From Ignavibacteriales bacterium (lineage in GTDB: Bacteria; Bacteroidota; Ignavibacteria; Tepidaquicellales; Tepidaquicellaceae), in contig JACKAC010000003.1 in the NCBI GenBank assembly GCA_020635255.1, forward strand, positions 1 to 64,000: a DNA stretch of 64,000 bases, given 5' to 3'. The notes under the pieces are model-generated. The model did no database searches, was not told the origin of the DNA, and saw only the letters and a program-made list of their open reading frames with translations. Numbering within the stretch: the stretch's first letter is position 1; every line of letters starts with the position of its first letter. Below, piece after piece: positions 17,104 to 25,681 of the stretch. The translations under genes were made by a program, and so were the position numbers.

Positions 17104-17388
17104 ATGGACGAAAAACAACATGAAAAGTATGACCACGAGAGACTTGTTACGGTCTTTGAGACCGGGCATGAGGGAGTGGTCGCGGTAGTAAAATCTATTC
17201 TGGATGAAGCAAAGATTCAATACTTAGCACAGGGTGACGGAGTGCAGGACCTGTTCGGTGTAGGAGTGGTTGGAGTTGGATTCAACCCGGTAACGGGACC
17301 GGTGCAATTCAAAGTAATGCCAGAAGACGAAAAATACGCGAGGGAGTTACTGAAGGATGTTATTGAAAATCCGGAAGACCTGGACTAA
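17104..17388 (+). CDS. DUF2007-type protein
   Basis: A 94-residue protein of the DUF2007 (putative signal-transducing) family: L-V-T-V-F-E-T-G, a helix V-V-A-V-V-K-S-I-L-D-E-A, and a final strand V-Q-F-K-V-M-P-E-D-E with a helix A-R-E-L-L. These small alpha-beta domains bind nothing known with certainty. Its stop codon is directly adjacent to the stop of the convergent dsbB gene. Confidence 0.8.
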   Translation: MDEKQHEKYDHERLVTVFETGHEGVVAVVKSILDEAKIQYLAQGDGVQDLFGVGVVGVGFNPVTGPVQFKVMPEDEKYARELLKDVIENPEDLD

Positions 17389-17955
17389 TTATTTATGCTC
17401 GATCTCTTTTATAACCTTGTATTCAGTCGGGTCTGATGGACAAGGAGTCACTCCGCATTCAAAGAATGCAGTAACGGCATTTGCTGCCGCAAGTAATATC
17501 ATAACAATGAATACGATCCTTGGGAAACCGGTAAGCTTAACGCCGGTTTCTTCTGTTTTTTCATCAAATTGCTTTTTATCGAACATCAGAATCACACCTA
17601 CTATCAGTATCGTCGCAGCGGAAATAATAAAAGCCCATGTGTATAGGTGAAGTCCCCAAACAGGTGTACCATATTCTCCAGTTCCCGGGACGATGTGGAG
17701 CAACGTCTGCCTCATTGCTACCATCCCGCAGAATATACTGCTTACAAGGGTAACTCCATAGTGCGAAGGGCGTATGCCGAACTTAAGATTCAGCATAAAG
17801 CCGAGTATCATTCCCAGGAAACCCATCCTGACAAGTAAACACAACGGACATGGAAATTCCCATAAAACAAACTGGAATATATAACCTCCTATCAAAACGG
17901 AAGAAAGTCCTATTGCACCGGCAATATTAAGATTTCTTGCAAATAAAGGGCTCAT
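17389..17955 (-). CDS. dsbB: Disulfide bond formation protein B (atypical cysteine layout)
   Basis: A 188-residue inner-membrane thiol oxidoreductase that passes electrons from a periplasmic DsbA-like protein to quinones. About five transmembrane segments are predicted. The first redox pair is C36-P-L-C39 just after TM1, as in DsbB. In classical DsbB the second pair sits in the TM3-TM4 loop. Here that loop has no cysteine, and C167 and C172 (E-C-G-V-T-P-C-P) follow TM5 instead. The gene for a 51-residue DUF5993-like membrane protein ends 3 bases upstream, so the two form an operon. Confidence 0.85.
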   Translation of the reverse strand: MSPLFARNLNIAGAIGLSSVLIGGYIFQFVLWEFPCPLCLLVRMGFLGMILGFMLNLKFGIRPSHYGVTLVSSIFCGMVAMRQTLLHIVPGTGEYGTPVWGLHLYTWAFIISAATILIVGVILMFDKKQFDEKTEETGVKLTGFPRIVFIVMILLAAANAVTAFFECGVTPCPSDPTEYKVIKEIEHK

Positions 17956-17958
17956 ATC

Positions 17959-18114
17959 TTACAGGTCTATTGTTAAATGAGAAGATGCGTGGTATTTATA
18001 AATGAGGACGCTCGCAACAAGTGCAATAACAAAAAGAATAATTGAAAGCTTGCGTTTGCCGCGGTATGCTACTATGAGAGAAGCAGCGTAAATACCAAAT
18101 ATAAGAGACATCAT
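17959..18114 (-). CDS. DUF5993-like small membrane protein
   Basis: A 51-residue protein starting M-M-S-L-I-F-G-I-Y, with two hydrophobic helices separated by the basic turn Y-R-G-K-R-K. Its length and pattern match the DUF5993 family. A strong Shine-Dalgarno AGGAGGA (18123-18129 on the complement) lies 8 bases before the ATG, unusually good for this window, which supports translation. It ends 3 bases before dsbB. A DsbB accessory role is inferred from position only. Confidence 0.75.
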   Translation of the reverse strand: MMSLIFGIYAASLIVAYRGKRKLSIILFVIALVASVLIYKYHASSHLTIDL

Positions 18115-18189
18115 AGTGTGAATCCTCCTTGAGTGAAAAACTTAAGGAAAATGAATTATAATTGCAACAGGGAATCTTACTCGTAGTCT

Positions 18190-19293
18190 TTATTCGTAAT
18201 CGATGGAAACATCATCGGAAAGAGGGTGTGACTGGCATGTAAGAATGTACCCGTCATTGATCTCTGCGTCGGATAATCCTTCACGCTCGTCCATTTCAAC
18301 TTTTCCAGACTTGAGGCGTGCGCGACAGGTGGTACAAATCCCGCTTAGACATGAGAAAGGCGGGTCGTATCCCGCGTCCTTTACGGCATCGATAATGACC
18401 TGCCCGGGCTTAACGTCCACTTCAAACTCATCATTATCCAGCTTCACTTTTACCACGCGGGGTTTTAGCTCGGATGCCGGTTCTCCTTCTTCTGCGGTGA
18501 CAACACCATCTTCTTTTTCAACCGTTTCCTGCTGGTGATGATAAGGAGCAGTGAAATATTCCCTGTGAATTTTTTCAGCCGGAATGCCTATACTTTCCAG
18601 CCAGGAAACTACATTCACCATCATTACCTCGGGACCGCAAATGAAATACTCGACAGATTCTTTATCTATATAAATAGTCTCTTCTATTATACGTAGAAGG
18701 TAAGCTTTGTTTATAATACCGGATAAGCCAGTCCAATTATTTCCGGGTTCGTTAAGAGTAAGGTAAAGCTTGAATGTATTAGGATATTCAGAGGATAGGT
18801 TTCTTAGCTCATCATAAAACATAATATCCTCTTCCCTGTTATTGCCGTAATAGAGGATGACCTTACTTTTGGGCTCAACCTTAAGTATCGATCTAAGAAT
18901 CGAGAACAGAGGTGTTATCCCGCTTCCTCCTCCAATCAGGAAGTAGAATTTTTCGTTCTCAGGGTCAAGCTCGGTGAAGAATTTCCCTTGCGGGGGAAAA
19001 ACCTCTATAATGTCACCCTCATTTACGCTGTCATAAAGAAATTTCGATGCAAATCCTTTTGGCACTTTCTTTGATGCAATGGTTATGGGTTCATCCAGGT
19101 AGGGACTGCTCGAAAGCGAATACTCACGCCTTACTTCATTGCCGTCAATTTTAAGCTGAAGAGAGAGAAATTGTCCCTGTTTGTATTTAAAAGAATCTGA
19201 TAATTCGGAGGGGATATCAAAACTTATCGCAACGGCATCTTTAGTATCTTTTACGACTTTCGAGACTTTTAATGGATGGTATTTTCGAGACAT
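18190..19293 (-). CDS. PaaE-like NAD(P)H ferredoxin-type reductase
   Basis: A 367-residue electron-transfer flavoprotein. The FAD-binding domain has R-E-Y-S-L-S-S (about 55-61). The NAD(P) domain has G-G-G-S-G-I-T-P (about 120) and F-I-C-G-P-E-V-M. The C-terminal 2Fe-2S domain has C-L-S-G-I-C-T-T-C and a distant C-Q-S-H. This is the architecture of the phenylacetyl-CoA epoxidase reductase PaaE. No paaABC genes are present; instead it is the last gene of the SUF operon, 14 bases after sufT. It may supply electrons for Fe-S cluster assembly (inference from context). Confidence 0.85.
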   Translation of the reverse strand: MSRKYHPLKVSKVVKDTKDAVAISFDIPSELSDSFKYKQGQFLSLQLKIDGNEVRREYSLSSSPYLDEPITIASKKVPKGFASKFLYDSVNEGDIIEVFPPQGKFFTELDPENEKFYFLIGGGSGITPLFSILRSILKVEPKSKVILYYGNNREEDIMFYDELRNLSSEYPNTFKLYLTLNEPGNNWTGLSGIINKAYLLRIIEETIYIDKESVEYFICGPEVMMVNVVSWLESIGIPAEKIHREYFTAPYHHQQETVEKEDGVVTAEEGEPASELKPRVVKVKLDNDEFEVDVKPGQVIIDAVKDAGYDPPFSCLSGICTTCRARLKSGKVEMDEREGLSDAEINDGYILTCQSHPLSDDVSIDYE

Positions 19294-19307
19294 TAATAAT
19301 TATAATT

Positions 19308-19739
19308 TTACAGCATTCCAAGTTCCAGCTTTGCTTCTTCGGTCATCATGGAAATATCCCAGGGCGGATCGAAGGTCAGATGGATCTTCGCATCATTGAT
19401 CATAGGATGGGCTTTCAATCTTTCTTCAATTTCTCCGGGTAGTGTTCCTGCCACCGGGCATGCGGGTGAGGTCAATGTCATTACAACCAGTACATCGCGA
19501 TTAACCGTGAGCTTAATGTCGTATATAAGCCCAAGCTGATATATGTCAACAGGGATCTCAGGGTCATAGCATGACTGGAGAACTTTAACGACTTCGTCAT
19601 AAAGTTCCTTCATCGTGTATTTACCGTCTTCGGTCATTATATTAGCAAGATCCTCTTCCTCACCTGTCGAAGATTTGGCAATAACCTTTTCTTCTTTCTG
19701 CTCTTCTTTATTTTCCGGTTCGTTTTTGTTCTCTTCCAT
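19308..19739 (-). CDS. sufT: SufT / DUF59 Fe-S assembly factor
   Basis: A 143-residue MIP18/DUF59 protein. Residues 1-30 are a low-complexity Glu/Lys tail. The domain proper begins with K-E-L-Y-D-E-V and carries C-Y-D-P-E-I-P-V-D-I-Y-Q-L-G-L-I-Y and the conserved L-T-S-P-A-C-P-V-A segment, whose Cys is the proposed cluster or metal ligand. SufT helps mature Fe-S proteins. PaaD also contains this domain, but the sufE and sufS neighbours favour SufT. The charged tail is an extension beyond the usual ~100-residue domain. Confidence 0.88.
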   Translation of the reverse strand: MEENKNEPENKEEQKEEKVIAKSSTGEEEDLANIMTEDGKYTMKELYDEVVKVLQSCYDPEIPVDIYQLGLIYDIKLTVNRDVLVVMTLTSPACPVAGTLPGEIEERLKAHPMINDAKIHLTFDPPWDISMMTEEAKLELGML

Positions 19740-19747
19740 GGTTCTTT

Positions 19748-20185
19748 TTAATTCAAAGAAAGCGGTTCGTTCAGTTTAGCTTTCTCAGCATATTTTTTCA
19801 TGTGGGCTATCATAGACACGAGCCCATTCGAGCGTGTCGGCGAAAGATGCTCTTTCATCCCGATCTTATCGAGAAAATCTAACTTAGTATCCAGTATTTC
19901 TTCAGGCTTATGCCCGGATAATACTCTTATTAATAAGGCGATTAAGCCCTTAGTTATTATTGCATCGCTGTCAGCTTTATAGTATAGATCCCCATCTTTC
20001 ATTTCAGCGGTCAGCCATACCTGTGACTGACATCCGGTTACTTTGTTTTCATCCGTTTTATAAGCATCTTCAAGCGGAGGAAGGTTTTTCCCGATGTCTA
20101 TAATATAATCATACTTATCCATCCAGTCATCAAAGACGCTGAACTCTTCCACAATCTGATCCTCTATGCTGGTAATACTTTCCAT
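19748..20185 (-). CDS. sufE: Sulfur acceptor SufE
   Basis: A 145-residue SufE. It accepts persulfide sulfur from the SufS cysteine and passes it to SufB. The active Cys52 is in K-V-T-G-C-Q-S-Q-V-W, the family signature. Normal length. It starts 2 bases after sufS ends, so translational coupling is likely. Confidence 0.93.
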   Translation of the reverse strand: MESITSIEDQIVEEFSVFDDWMDKYDYIIDIGKNLPPLEDAYKTDENKVTGCQSQVWLTAEMKDGDLYYKADSDAIITKGLIALLIRVLSGHKPEEILDTKLDFLDKIGMKEHLSPTRSNGLVSMIAHMKKYAEKAKLNEPLSLN

Positions 20186-20187
20186 AT

Positions 20188-21444
20188 TTACGTTAACATC
20201 TGTTTTGCTTTTTTTACTCCTTCGACTAATGCATGTGCTTCCTCTTTGGTATTATACCATGAGAATGAAGCTCTTATTGTGCCGTTTAGTTCAAAAAAGG
20301 TATCGAACAACGGTTGTGTACAGTGATATCCTGTCCGGACTGCAATTCCCATTTTATCTAAAATGGATCCCACATCATAGGGATGCGTTCCGTCTATCAA
20401 AAATGAAATTACGCTTGCTTTATCCTTTGCCGTACCTATAATCCGGACAAACCCCGTCGAAAGAAGCCTGTCCGTAGCATATGCAAGCAGTTCTTTTTCG
20501 TATGCCGAAATATTCTCATGGCCGGTCTCATTTATGAAATCGATTGCAGAACCAAGAGCGATCACACCAGCTATATTAGGCGTGCCGGCTTCAAATTTAT
20601 AAGGAAGTTCATTAAAGACTGTCTCATCGAATTCAACCGTCTTGATCATTTCTCCGCCTGATTGGTATGGCGGCATGTTTTCGAGAAGGTATTCTTTGCC
20701 GTAAAGAAATCCTATACCGGTTGGTCCGAACATCTTATGACCTGACACCGCGTAAAAATCGCAACCCAACTCCTGCACGTCTACTTTTAAATGAGGCGCT
20801 GCCTGCGCACCATCGACAACTACAGGAATACCGTGTTTATGAGCGATGTCCGTAATCTTTTTAATAGGGTTTATAGTGCCGAGCGAGTTCGAAACATGTA
20901 CAACAGAGATCAGCTTTGTCCTCTCAGTGATCAATGTACCGAGGCTGTCTATTTCAAGCTCGCCTTTCTCGTTTACCGGGATTATTTTAAGTTCTGCATT
21001 CGCCTTACCGCACGCGATCTGCCATGGAACAAGATTAGAGTGATGTTCCATCCCGGAGATGATAACTTCATCTCCTTCTTTTAGTATCGTACCTCCCAGC
21101 GAGGAAGCAACAAGATTTATACCCTCTGTTACGCCTCGTGTAAAAATTATCTCGGAATTCTTTTCCGCATTTATGAAAACTCTGCCTTTATCGCGGGCTT
21201 TTTCGTATTCATCAGTTGCAATACCGCTGAGATGATGAACACCCCTGTGCACGTTTGCATTTATGTTTTCATAATACCAGGAGATGGTATCTATAACTTG
21301 TTTTGGCTTTTGTGTGGTCGCGGCATTGTCGAGGTAAACAAGGGGTTTTCCGTTTACGGTCTGTTTTAGGATCGGAAATTTTTCTCGTATCGAGGCAACA
21401 TCATAAGTACTTTTAGCTGTAATATTTTCATTTACCTCACTCAT
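20188..21444 (-). CDS. sufS: Cysteine desulfurase SufS
   Basis: A 418-residue PLP enzyme that takes sulfur from L-cysteine and forms alanine. The PLP Lys237 is in S-G-H-K-M-F-G-P-T-G, His134 in G-M-E-H-H-S-N, and the persulfide-forming Cys375 in R-T-G-Y-H-C-T-Q-P. This is the group II (SufS) arrangement with a short catalytic loop that needs SufE. Position between sufD and sufE agrees. Confidence 0.95.
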   Translation of the reverse strand: MSEVNENITAKSTYDVASIREKFPILKQTVNGKPLVYLDNAATTQKPKQVIDTISWYYENINANVHRGVHHLSGIATDEYEKARDKGRVFINAEKNSEIIFTRGVTEGINLVASSLGGTILKEGDEVIISGMEHHSNLVPWQIACGKANAELKIIPVNEKGELEIDSLGTLITERTKLISVVHVSNSLGTINPIKKITDIAHKHGIPVVVDGAQAAPHLKVDVQELGCDFYAVSGHKMFGPTGIGFLYGKEYLLENMPPYQSGGEMIKTVEFDETVFNELPYKFEAGTPNIAGVIALGSAIDFINETGHENISAYEKELLAYATDRLLSTGFVRIIGTAKDKASVISFLIDGTHPYDVGSILDKMGIAVRTGYHCTQPLFDTFFELNGTIRASFSWYNTKEEAHALVEGVKKAKQMLT

Positions 21445-21453
21445 GATTTTCTC

Positions 21454-22791
21454 CTAGGAAATACTCTCATCGATCTTCGAATGGCACATTCCTGCTACGT
21501 ACTCTCTTATAGAATCAGCTTTTATCGAATCAAGTACATCACTGGCAAATGCATAAAGCAATAAATTTTTTGCATCCTTTTCGCCGAGCCCGCGTGAACG
21601 CAGGTAAAACATCGCGTTCTCATCCAGCTGACCTATCGTAGCTCCGTGTGAACATTTCACATCATCAGCAAATATCTCCAGCTGGGGTTTGGTATTTATT
21701 GTCGCGTTATCCGATAATAAAATATTATTATTCGACTGGTATGCGTTTGTTTTCTGCGCGTCCTGTCTGACCATTATCTTTCCATTAAAAACACCTGTCG
21801 AATCACCACCCATGATACCCTTATAAAGTTCGTTGCTGAAGCAATTCGGAACAGCATGATCTGCGAGAGTATGATTATCGACGTGCTCCTTATCATCCAA
21901 AAGATAGAGTCCAAAGAAGTGTGTTTCGCCGTTATCACCATTAAGCAGAGCGTTCAGGTCATTTCTCAACAACGCTCCTCCCCATGATATAACAGTCGAC
22001 GAATAATAGCTATCCTTTGTCTGGTTAACCTCTGTCGTATTCACCTGGTATGCATTATGCCCGTCGTTTTGAATACGGTAATGTTCCAGCCGTGCATTTG
22101 GCGCTACAGAGATCTCTGTGACCGTGTTATTAAGACTGGGATTTTCTCCGAGTGTTGCTGTGATCTCAGTAATATTTGCTGTAGCTCCTTCGTCTAGAAT
22201 GAACAGGTTCCTCGGCTGAAGTAGAATATTATCTTCTCGTGAATCTGCGATATTTAGAATAACAACAGATTCATTTACAATTATATTTTTAGGTATATGA
22301 ATAAAAACACCATCGCTTGCAAATGCAGTGTTCAACGCCACCATACTGTGTCGTTTGTAATCAGCATACTTAGCGAAGTGATTCATTATCAACTCGTGAT
22401 TCTTGCCATAGGCTGACGCAAAACTTCCGATATAAACTCCGTTCTGTTCAGTGATCACTCTCGAAAGGCGTTCCGAATATCTTCCGTTAACTAGTACCAG
22501 CAGGTTTGAGTCGCCTTCGGGAAGCGGAATTTTATTCAGATCCTCTTCTGTGATCTTACTAGTTTGCGGAATGAGTATCTGCCTGTAATGATGTTTTGTA
22601 ACCGCATTTAGACTTGTATACTTCCACTCCTCCATCTTTTTCACCGGGAAGCCAAGTTTTTCGAAAACCGAAATGGCATCCTGGCGAATCTTGTGAATTG
22701 GGCTGTTCGCTTCGCCATTCATATGGTCTTCGAAATGCTTAAAGTCGGATAAAAGCTGATATTTTAATTCAGGATTATTAACCGTTTCCAT
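21454..22791 (-). CDS. sufD: SufD, Fe-S scaffold complex subunit
   Basis: A 445-residue SufD. The N-terminal helical part has K-M-E-E-W-K-Y-T-S-L, and the right-handed beta-helix core follows. Near the C-terminus K-C-S-H-G-A-T-I-G-Q-L-D and F-Y-L-R-S-R-G are the conserved SufB/SufD segments containing the His used at the SufB-SufD interface. It forms the SufBC2D scaffold with the adjacent genes. The start abuts the sufC stop codon. Confidence 0.93.
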   Translation of the reverse strand: METVNNPELKYQLLSDFKHFEDHMNGEANSPIHKIRQDAISVFEKLGFPVKKMEEWKYTSLNAVTKHHYRQILIPQTSKITEEDLNKIPLPEGDSNLLVLVNGRYSERLSRVITEQNGVYIGSFASAYGKNHELIMNHFAKYADYKRHSMVALNTAFASDGVFIHIPKNIIVNESVVILNIADSREDNILLQPRNLFILDEGATANITEITATLGENPSLNNTVTEISVAPNARLEHYRIQNDGHNAYQVNTTEVNQTKDSYYSSTVISWGGALLRNDLNALLNGDNGETHFFGLYLLDDKEHVDNHTLADHAVPNCFSNELYKGIMGGDSTGVFNGKIMVRQDAQKTNAYQSNNNILLSDNATINTKPQLEIFADDVKCSHGATIGQLDENAMFYLRSRGLGEKDAKNLLLYAFASDVLDSIKADSIREYVAGMCHSKIDESIS

Positions 22792-23550
22792 TTACGCAGT
22801 AACCTCTTCATCCTTTTTGATCCAGTCATAGCCCTGCTCTTCGAGCTGGAGTGCAAGCTCCTTGCCGCCAGATTTAACTATCTTGCCGTCATACATCACG
22901 TGTACATGATCCGGGACTATGTAATTTAATAATCTTTGATAGTGTGTGATAACAATAAAAGCGTTTTTATCAGATTTTATTTTATTGACACCTTCGGCAA
23001 CTATCTTTAAGGCATCTATATCCAGACCGGAATCCGTTTCATCGAGAATTGCGAGCTTAGGGTCCATCATAGCCAGCTGAAATATCTCGTTGCGTTTCTT
23101 TTCACCACCGGAGAAACCTGTATTCAGATATCTACTTAGCATTGTCTGATCAATTTCCACAAGCGCTGCTTTCTCTCTTAAGAGTTTAAGGAAATCCGGC
23201 GCTTTCATCGGTTCTTTACCGCGATGTTTTCTTATCTCATTAATAGCAGTCTTCATGAAATTAGTAACGGATACACCGGGTATTTCCACCGGGTATTGAA
23301 ACGCGAGGAAGATACCTTCTCTGGCTCTTATTTCAGGATCCATATCTAGCAGGTTTTGTCCTTCGAATGTAACCGTACCTTCGGTTACTTCATATCCTTC
23401 ACGACCGGCTAATACAGATGCCAGCGTGCTTTTACCCGAACCGTTAGGTCCCATAATAGCATGTACCTCGCCTGCATTGACCTGCAGGTTGATACCCTTG
23501 AGAATCTCTTTCTCTTCTACTCTTGCATGTAAGTTTTTAATAGTAAGCAT
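22792..23550 (-). CDS. sufC: SufC ATPase
   Basis: A 252-residue ABC-type ATPase of the SufBCD complex. The Walker A motif G-P-N-G-S-G-K-S-T is at 34-42. The signature G-F-S-G-G-E-K-K-R-N-E and Walker B L-A-I-L-D-E-T-D-S-G-L-D-I-D follow; the E-K-K-R-N-E variant is specific to SufC. It drives conformational change in SufBD for cluster assembly. It is separated from sufB by an unrelated inserted gene, an unusual break in the sufBC pair. Confidence 0.95.
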   Translation of the reverse strand: MLTIKNLHARVEEKEILKGINLQVNAGEVHAIMGPNGSGKSTLASVLAGREGYEVTEGTVTFEGQNLLDMDPEIRAREGIFLAFQYPVEIPGVSVTNFMKTAINEIRKHRGKEPMKAPDFLKLLREKAALVEIDQTMLSRYLNTGFSGGEKKRNEIFQLAMMDPKLAILDETDSGLDIDALKIVAEGVNKIKSDKNAFIVITHYQRLLNYIVPDHVHVMYDGKIVKSGGKELALQLEEQGYDWIKKDEEVTA

Positions 23551-23562
23551 TTATTGTATCAA

Positions 23563-24024
23563 TTAATTTCTTTTTACAAAAAAAATATCCGTTATAATTC
23601 CTTTTGGCAATTCTCCATCATCCTTGTGAACCAAAATCACTTCATCATCTTCCGGAAATTTAACATCGAAATTATATTTAGTTGCTTTCTCTTTTACTAT
23701 AAACTCTGTTATACTATATTTGATAAATCTGTCTCTATCAACGGCAATAACATAGCCTTCATCAAACTTATTGTTATGGAAGGCATAATAAAGAGCTCTT
23801 TTATAATGTGGTGTAAATGAAACACCAGAAGTTTTAAATACATTAGAGTTTTCTTGGTGACCTATAAGTGATTTTCTTTCTGAATCAGCATCTGATTTCC
23901 CAAATTTAGTCTCACCAAATTTAAAAGTTCCGAACTTTATGTAGTAAACAAAATGTCTTCCCTTAGGGAGCAACTTCCCTCTTTCAGCTTCATATTGAAA
24001 TTTATTAATTCCTCTATAATACAT
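23563..24024 (-). CDS. ADP-ribosyltransferase-like protein inserted in the suf operon
   Basis: A 153-residue protein that I do not assign to a named family. Its motif spacing resembles an R-S-E ADP-ribosyltransferase fold. Y3-R4-G5 is at the N-terminus, T65-S-G-V-S69-F-T is followed by A77-L-Y-Y-A81, and E125-D-D-E128-V-I-L is near the end. The region 30-62 is Lys/Gly-rich. The ATG directly follows the sufB stop codon and sufC starts 12 bases after the gene, so it is co-transcribed with suf. Its A+T-rich composition differs from the suf genes, suggesting acquisition. It could be a toxin-like enzyme or a modifier of a cellular target. Function is unproven. Confidence 0.6.
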   Translation of the reverse strand: MYYRGINKFQYEAERGKLLPKGRHFVYYIKFGTFKFGETKFGKSDADSERKSLIGHQENSNVFKTSGVSFTPHYKRALYYAFHNNKFDEGYVIAVDRDRFIKYSITEFIVKEKATKYNFDVKFPEDDEVILVHKDDGELPKGIITDIFFVKRN

Positions 24025-25470
24025 TTACCCTACACTTCCTTCTAAGCTGATAGCAAGCAGTTTCTGCGCTTCGACTGCAAATTCCATAGGCAGCTGGTTC
24101 ATAACTTCCTTGGCAAAACCATTAACAATAAGGGCAACAGCCTGCTCTTCATCCATCCCGCGCTGGTTGCAATAAAACAATATATCTTCACCGATCTTTG
24201 AAGTTGTGGCTTCATGTTCGGCAATAGCAGTCTTATTCTTAACCTCGAAATATGGGAATGTATGCGCGCCACAACGGTCGCTTAGAAGAAGCGAATCGCA
24301 CTGTGAGAAATTACGAGCGTTATCTGCATTACCCATTATCTTAACAAGCCCACGGTAACTGTTATTGCTCTTACCTGCAGAGATACCTTTTGATACGATA
24401 CGGCTTTTAGTGTTCTTGCCGATATGCGTCATCTTGGTACCGGTATCCGCTTGCTGATAATTGTTCGTTAATGCAACGGAGTAGAATTCCCCAATCGAAT
24501 TATCTCCTTTTAATATTACACTCGGATATTTCCATGTGATAGACGAACCTGTCTCCACCTGCGTCCATGAAATCTTTGAGTTAACTCCGGCGCAGATACC
24601 TCGTTTTGTTACGAAGTTATAAATTCCACCCTTACCTTCTTTATCACCCGGATACCAGTTTTGCACTGTAGAGTATTTCACTTCTGCATTATCATGAGCA
24701 ATGATCTCCACAACTGCTGCGTGAAGCTGGTTCTCGTCTCTCATCGGAGCTGTACAACCTTCAAGGTAGCTGACGTAACTTCCTTCATCGGCAATAATCA
24801 AAGTTCTCTCAAACTGCCCGGTATTCTGCGCATTAATTCTGAAGTATGTGGATAGCTCCATCGGGCATCGTACACCTTTCGGTATGTAAACGAATGACCC
24901 GTCAGAGAATACAGCTGAATTCAATGCGGAGAAAAAATTATCCGTGATCGGCACAACGGAGCCGAGATATTTTTTAACAAGCTCTGGGTGGTTCTGCACT
25001 GCCTCACTAACAGAACAAAATATAATACCATGCTTGGCAAGTTCTTTTTTGTATGTAGTCGCAACCGAGACGCTGTCCATTACAGCATCGACAGCAACGC
25101 CGGCGAGAAGCTTCTGCTCCTCGAGCGGTATGCCGAGCTTGTCGTATGTTGACTTAATTTCCGGATCGAGGTCATCGAGGCTTTCAAGCTCCTTCTTTTT
25201 CTTTGGAGCTGCGTAATAGATTATATCCTGGTAATCTATTGGAGGATATTTCAGGTTAGCCCACGTAGGCTCCTTCATGTTTAGCCAGTGATGGTACGCC
25301 TTTAGTCTCCATTCAAGCATAAACTCAGGTTCATTTTTCTTCGCGGAAATAAATCGTACGGTATCTTCACTAAGCCCTTTGGTTGCGAACTCCTGCTCGA
25401 TATCCGAAACGAATCCGTACTTGTAATCGCCCTTGGTTACACTTTCCAGTATTTGATCTTGGTCGCTCAT
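24025..25470 (-). CDS. sufB: SufB, Fe-S scaffold subunit
   Basis: A 481-residue SufB, where clusters are assembled. Recognisable conserved segments include G-V-R-C-P-M-E-L-S-T-Y-F-R-I-N, Y-L-E-G-C-T-A-P, N-W-Y-P-G-D and the C-terminal S-L-L-L-S-D-R-C-G-A-H-T-F-P-Y, followed by E-H-E-A-T-T-S-K-I-G. It is the first gene of the operon (order B, insert, C, D, S, E, T, reductase). The region before it has an IscR-type palindrome 38-50 bases upstream of the ATG. Confidence 0.95.
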   Translation of the reverse strand: MSDQDQILESVTKGDYKYGFVSDIEQEFATKGLSEDTVRFISAKKNEPEFMLEWRLKAYHHWLNMKEPTWANLKYPPIDYQDIIYYAAPKKKKELESLDDLDPEIKSTYDKLGIPLEEQKLLAGVAVDAVMDSVSVATTYKKELAKHGIIFCSVSEAVQNHPELVKKYLGSVVPITDNFFSALNSAVFSDGSFVYIPKGVRCPMELSTYFRINAQNTGQFERTLIIADEGSYVSYLEGCTAPMRDENQLHAAVVEIIAHDNAEVKYSTVQNWYPGDKEGKGGIYNFVTKRGICAGVNSKISWTQVETGSSITWKYPSVILKGDNSIGEFYSVALTNNYQQADTGTKMTHIGKNTKSRIVSKGISAGKSNNSYRGLVKIMGNADNARNFSQCDSLLLSDRCGAHTFPYFEVKNKTAIAEHEATTSKIGEDILFYCNQRGMDEEQAVALIVNGFAKEVMNQLPMEFAVEAQKLLAISLEGSVG

Positions 25471-25508
25471 AATATTATTAAACAGATACTTTACACTTAT
25501 TTATATAA

Positions 25509-25521
25509 GACTAAAATAGTC
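25509..25521. promoter_or_regulatory. IscR type-1-like operator before sufB
   Basis: GACTAAAATAGTC is a perfect palindrome with a 3-base centre. It fits the core GACTRWWWYAGTC of the Escherichia coli IscR type-1 site exactly. It lies 38-50 bases upstream of the sufB start, next to an A/T-rich TATATAA stretch. No iscR gene is in the window, so the regulator is inferred. Confidence 0.55.
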
Positions 25522-25583
25522 GTATTTAACCTGATAAGAAAGTCAAAAATAAGTAAAAACTATCTAAATTTTAAGGTAGATAT

Positions 25584-25596
25584 GACTATCCTACTC
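25584..25596. promoter_or_regulatory. Possible second, degenerate IscR-like site
   Basis: GACTATCCTACTC repeats the left half of the operator at 25509 (GACTA) but has a weakened right half (ACTC for AGTC). It is between the divergent sufB and GNAT genes and may be a second weaker site or chance. Confidence 0.3.
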
Positions 25597-25681
25597 CACT
25601 TTATTCTAAAATAACACCAAGCATATAGTATTCGTTCAAAATGGGTTAAAGTCCTAAATTTTTGTTATTTTTATATTAATT

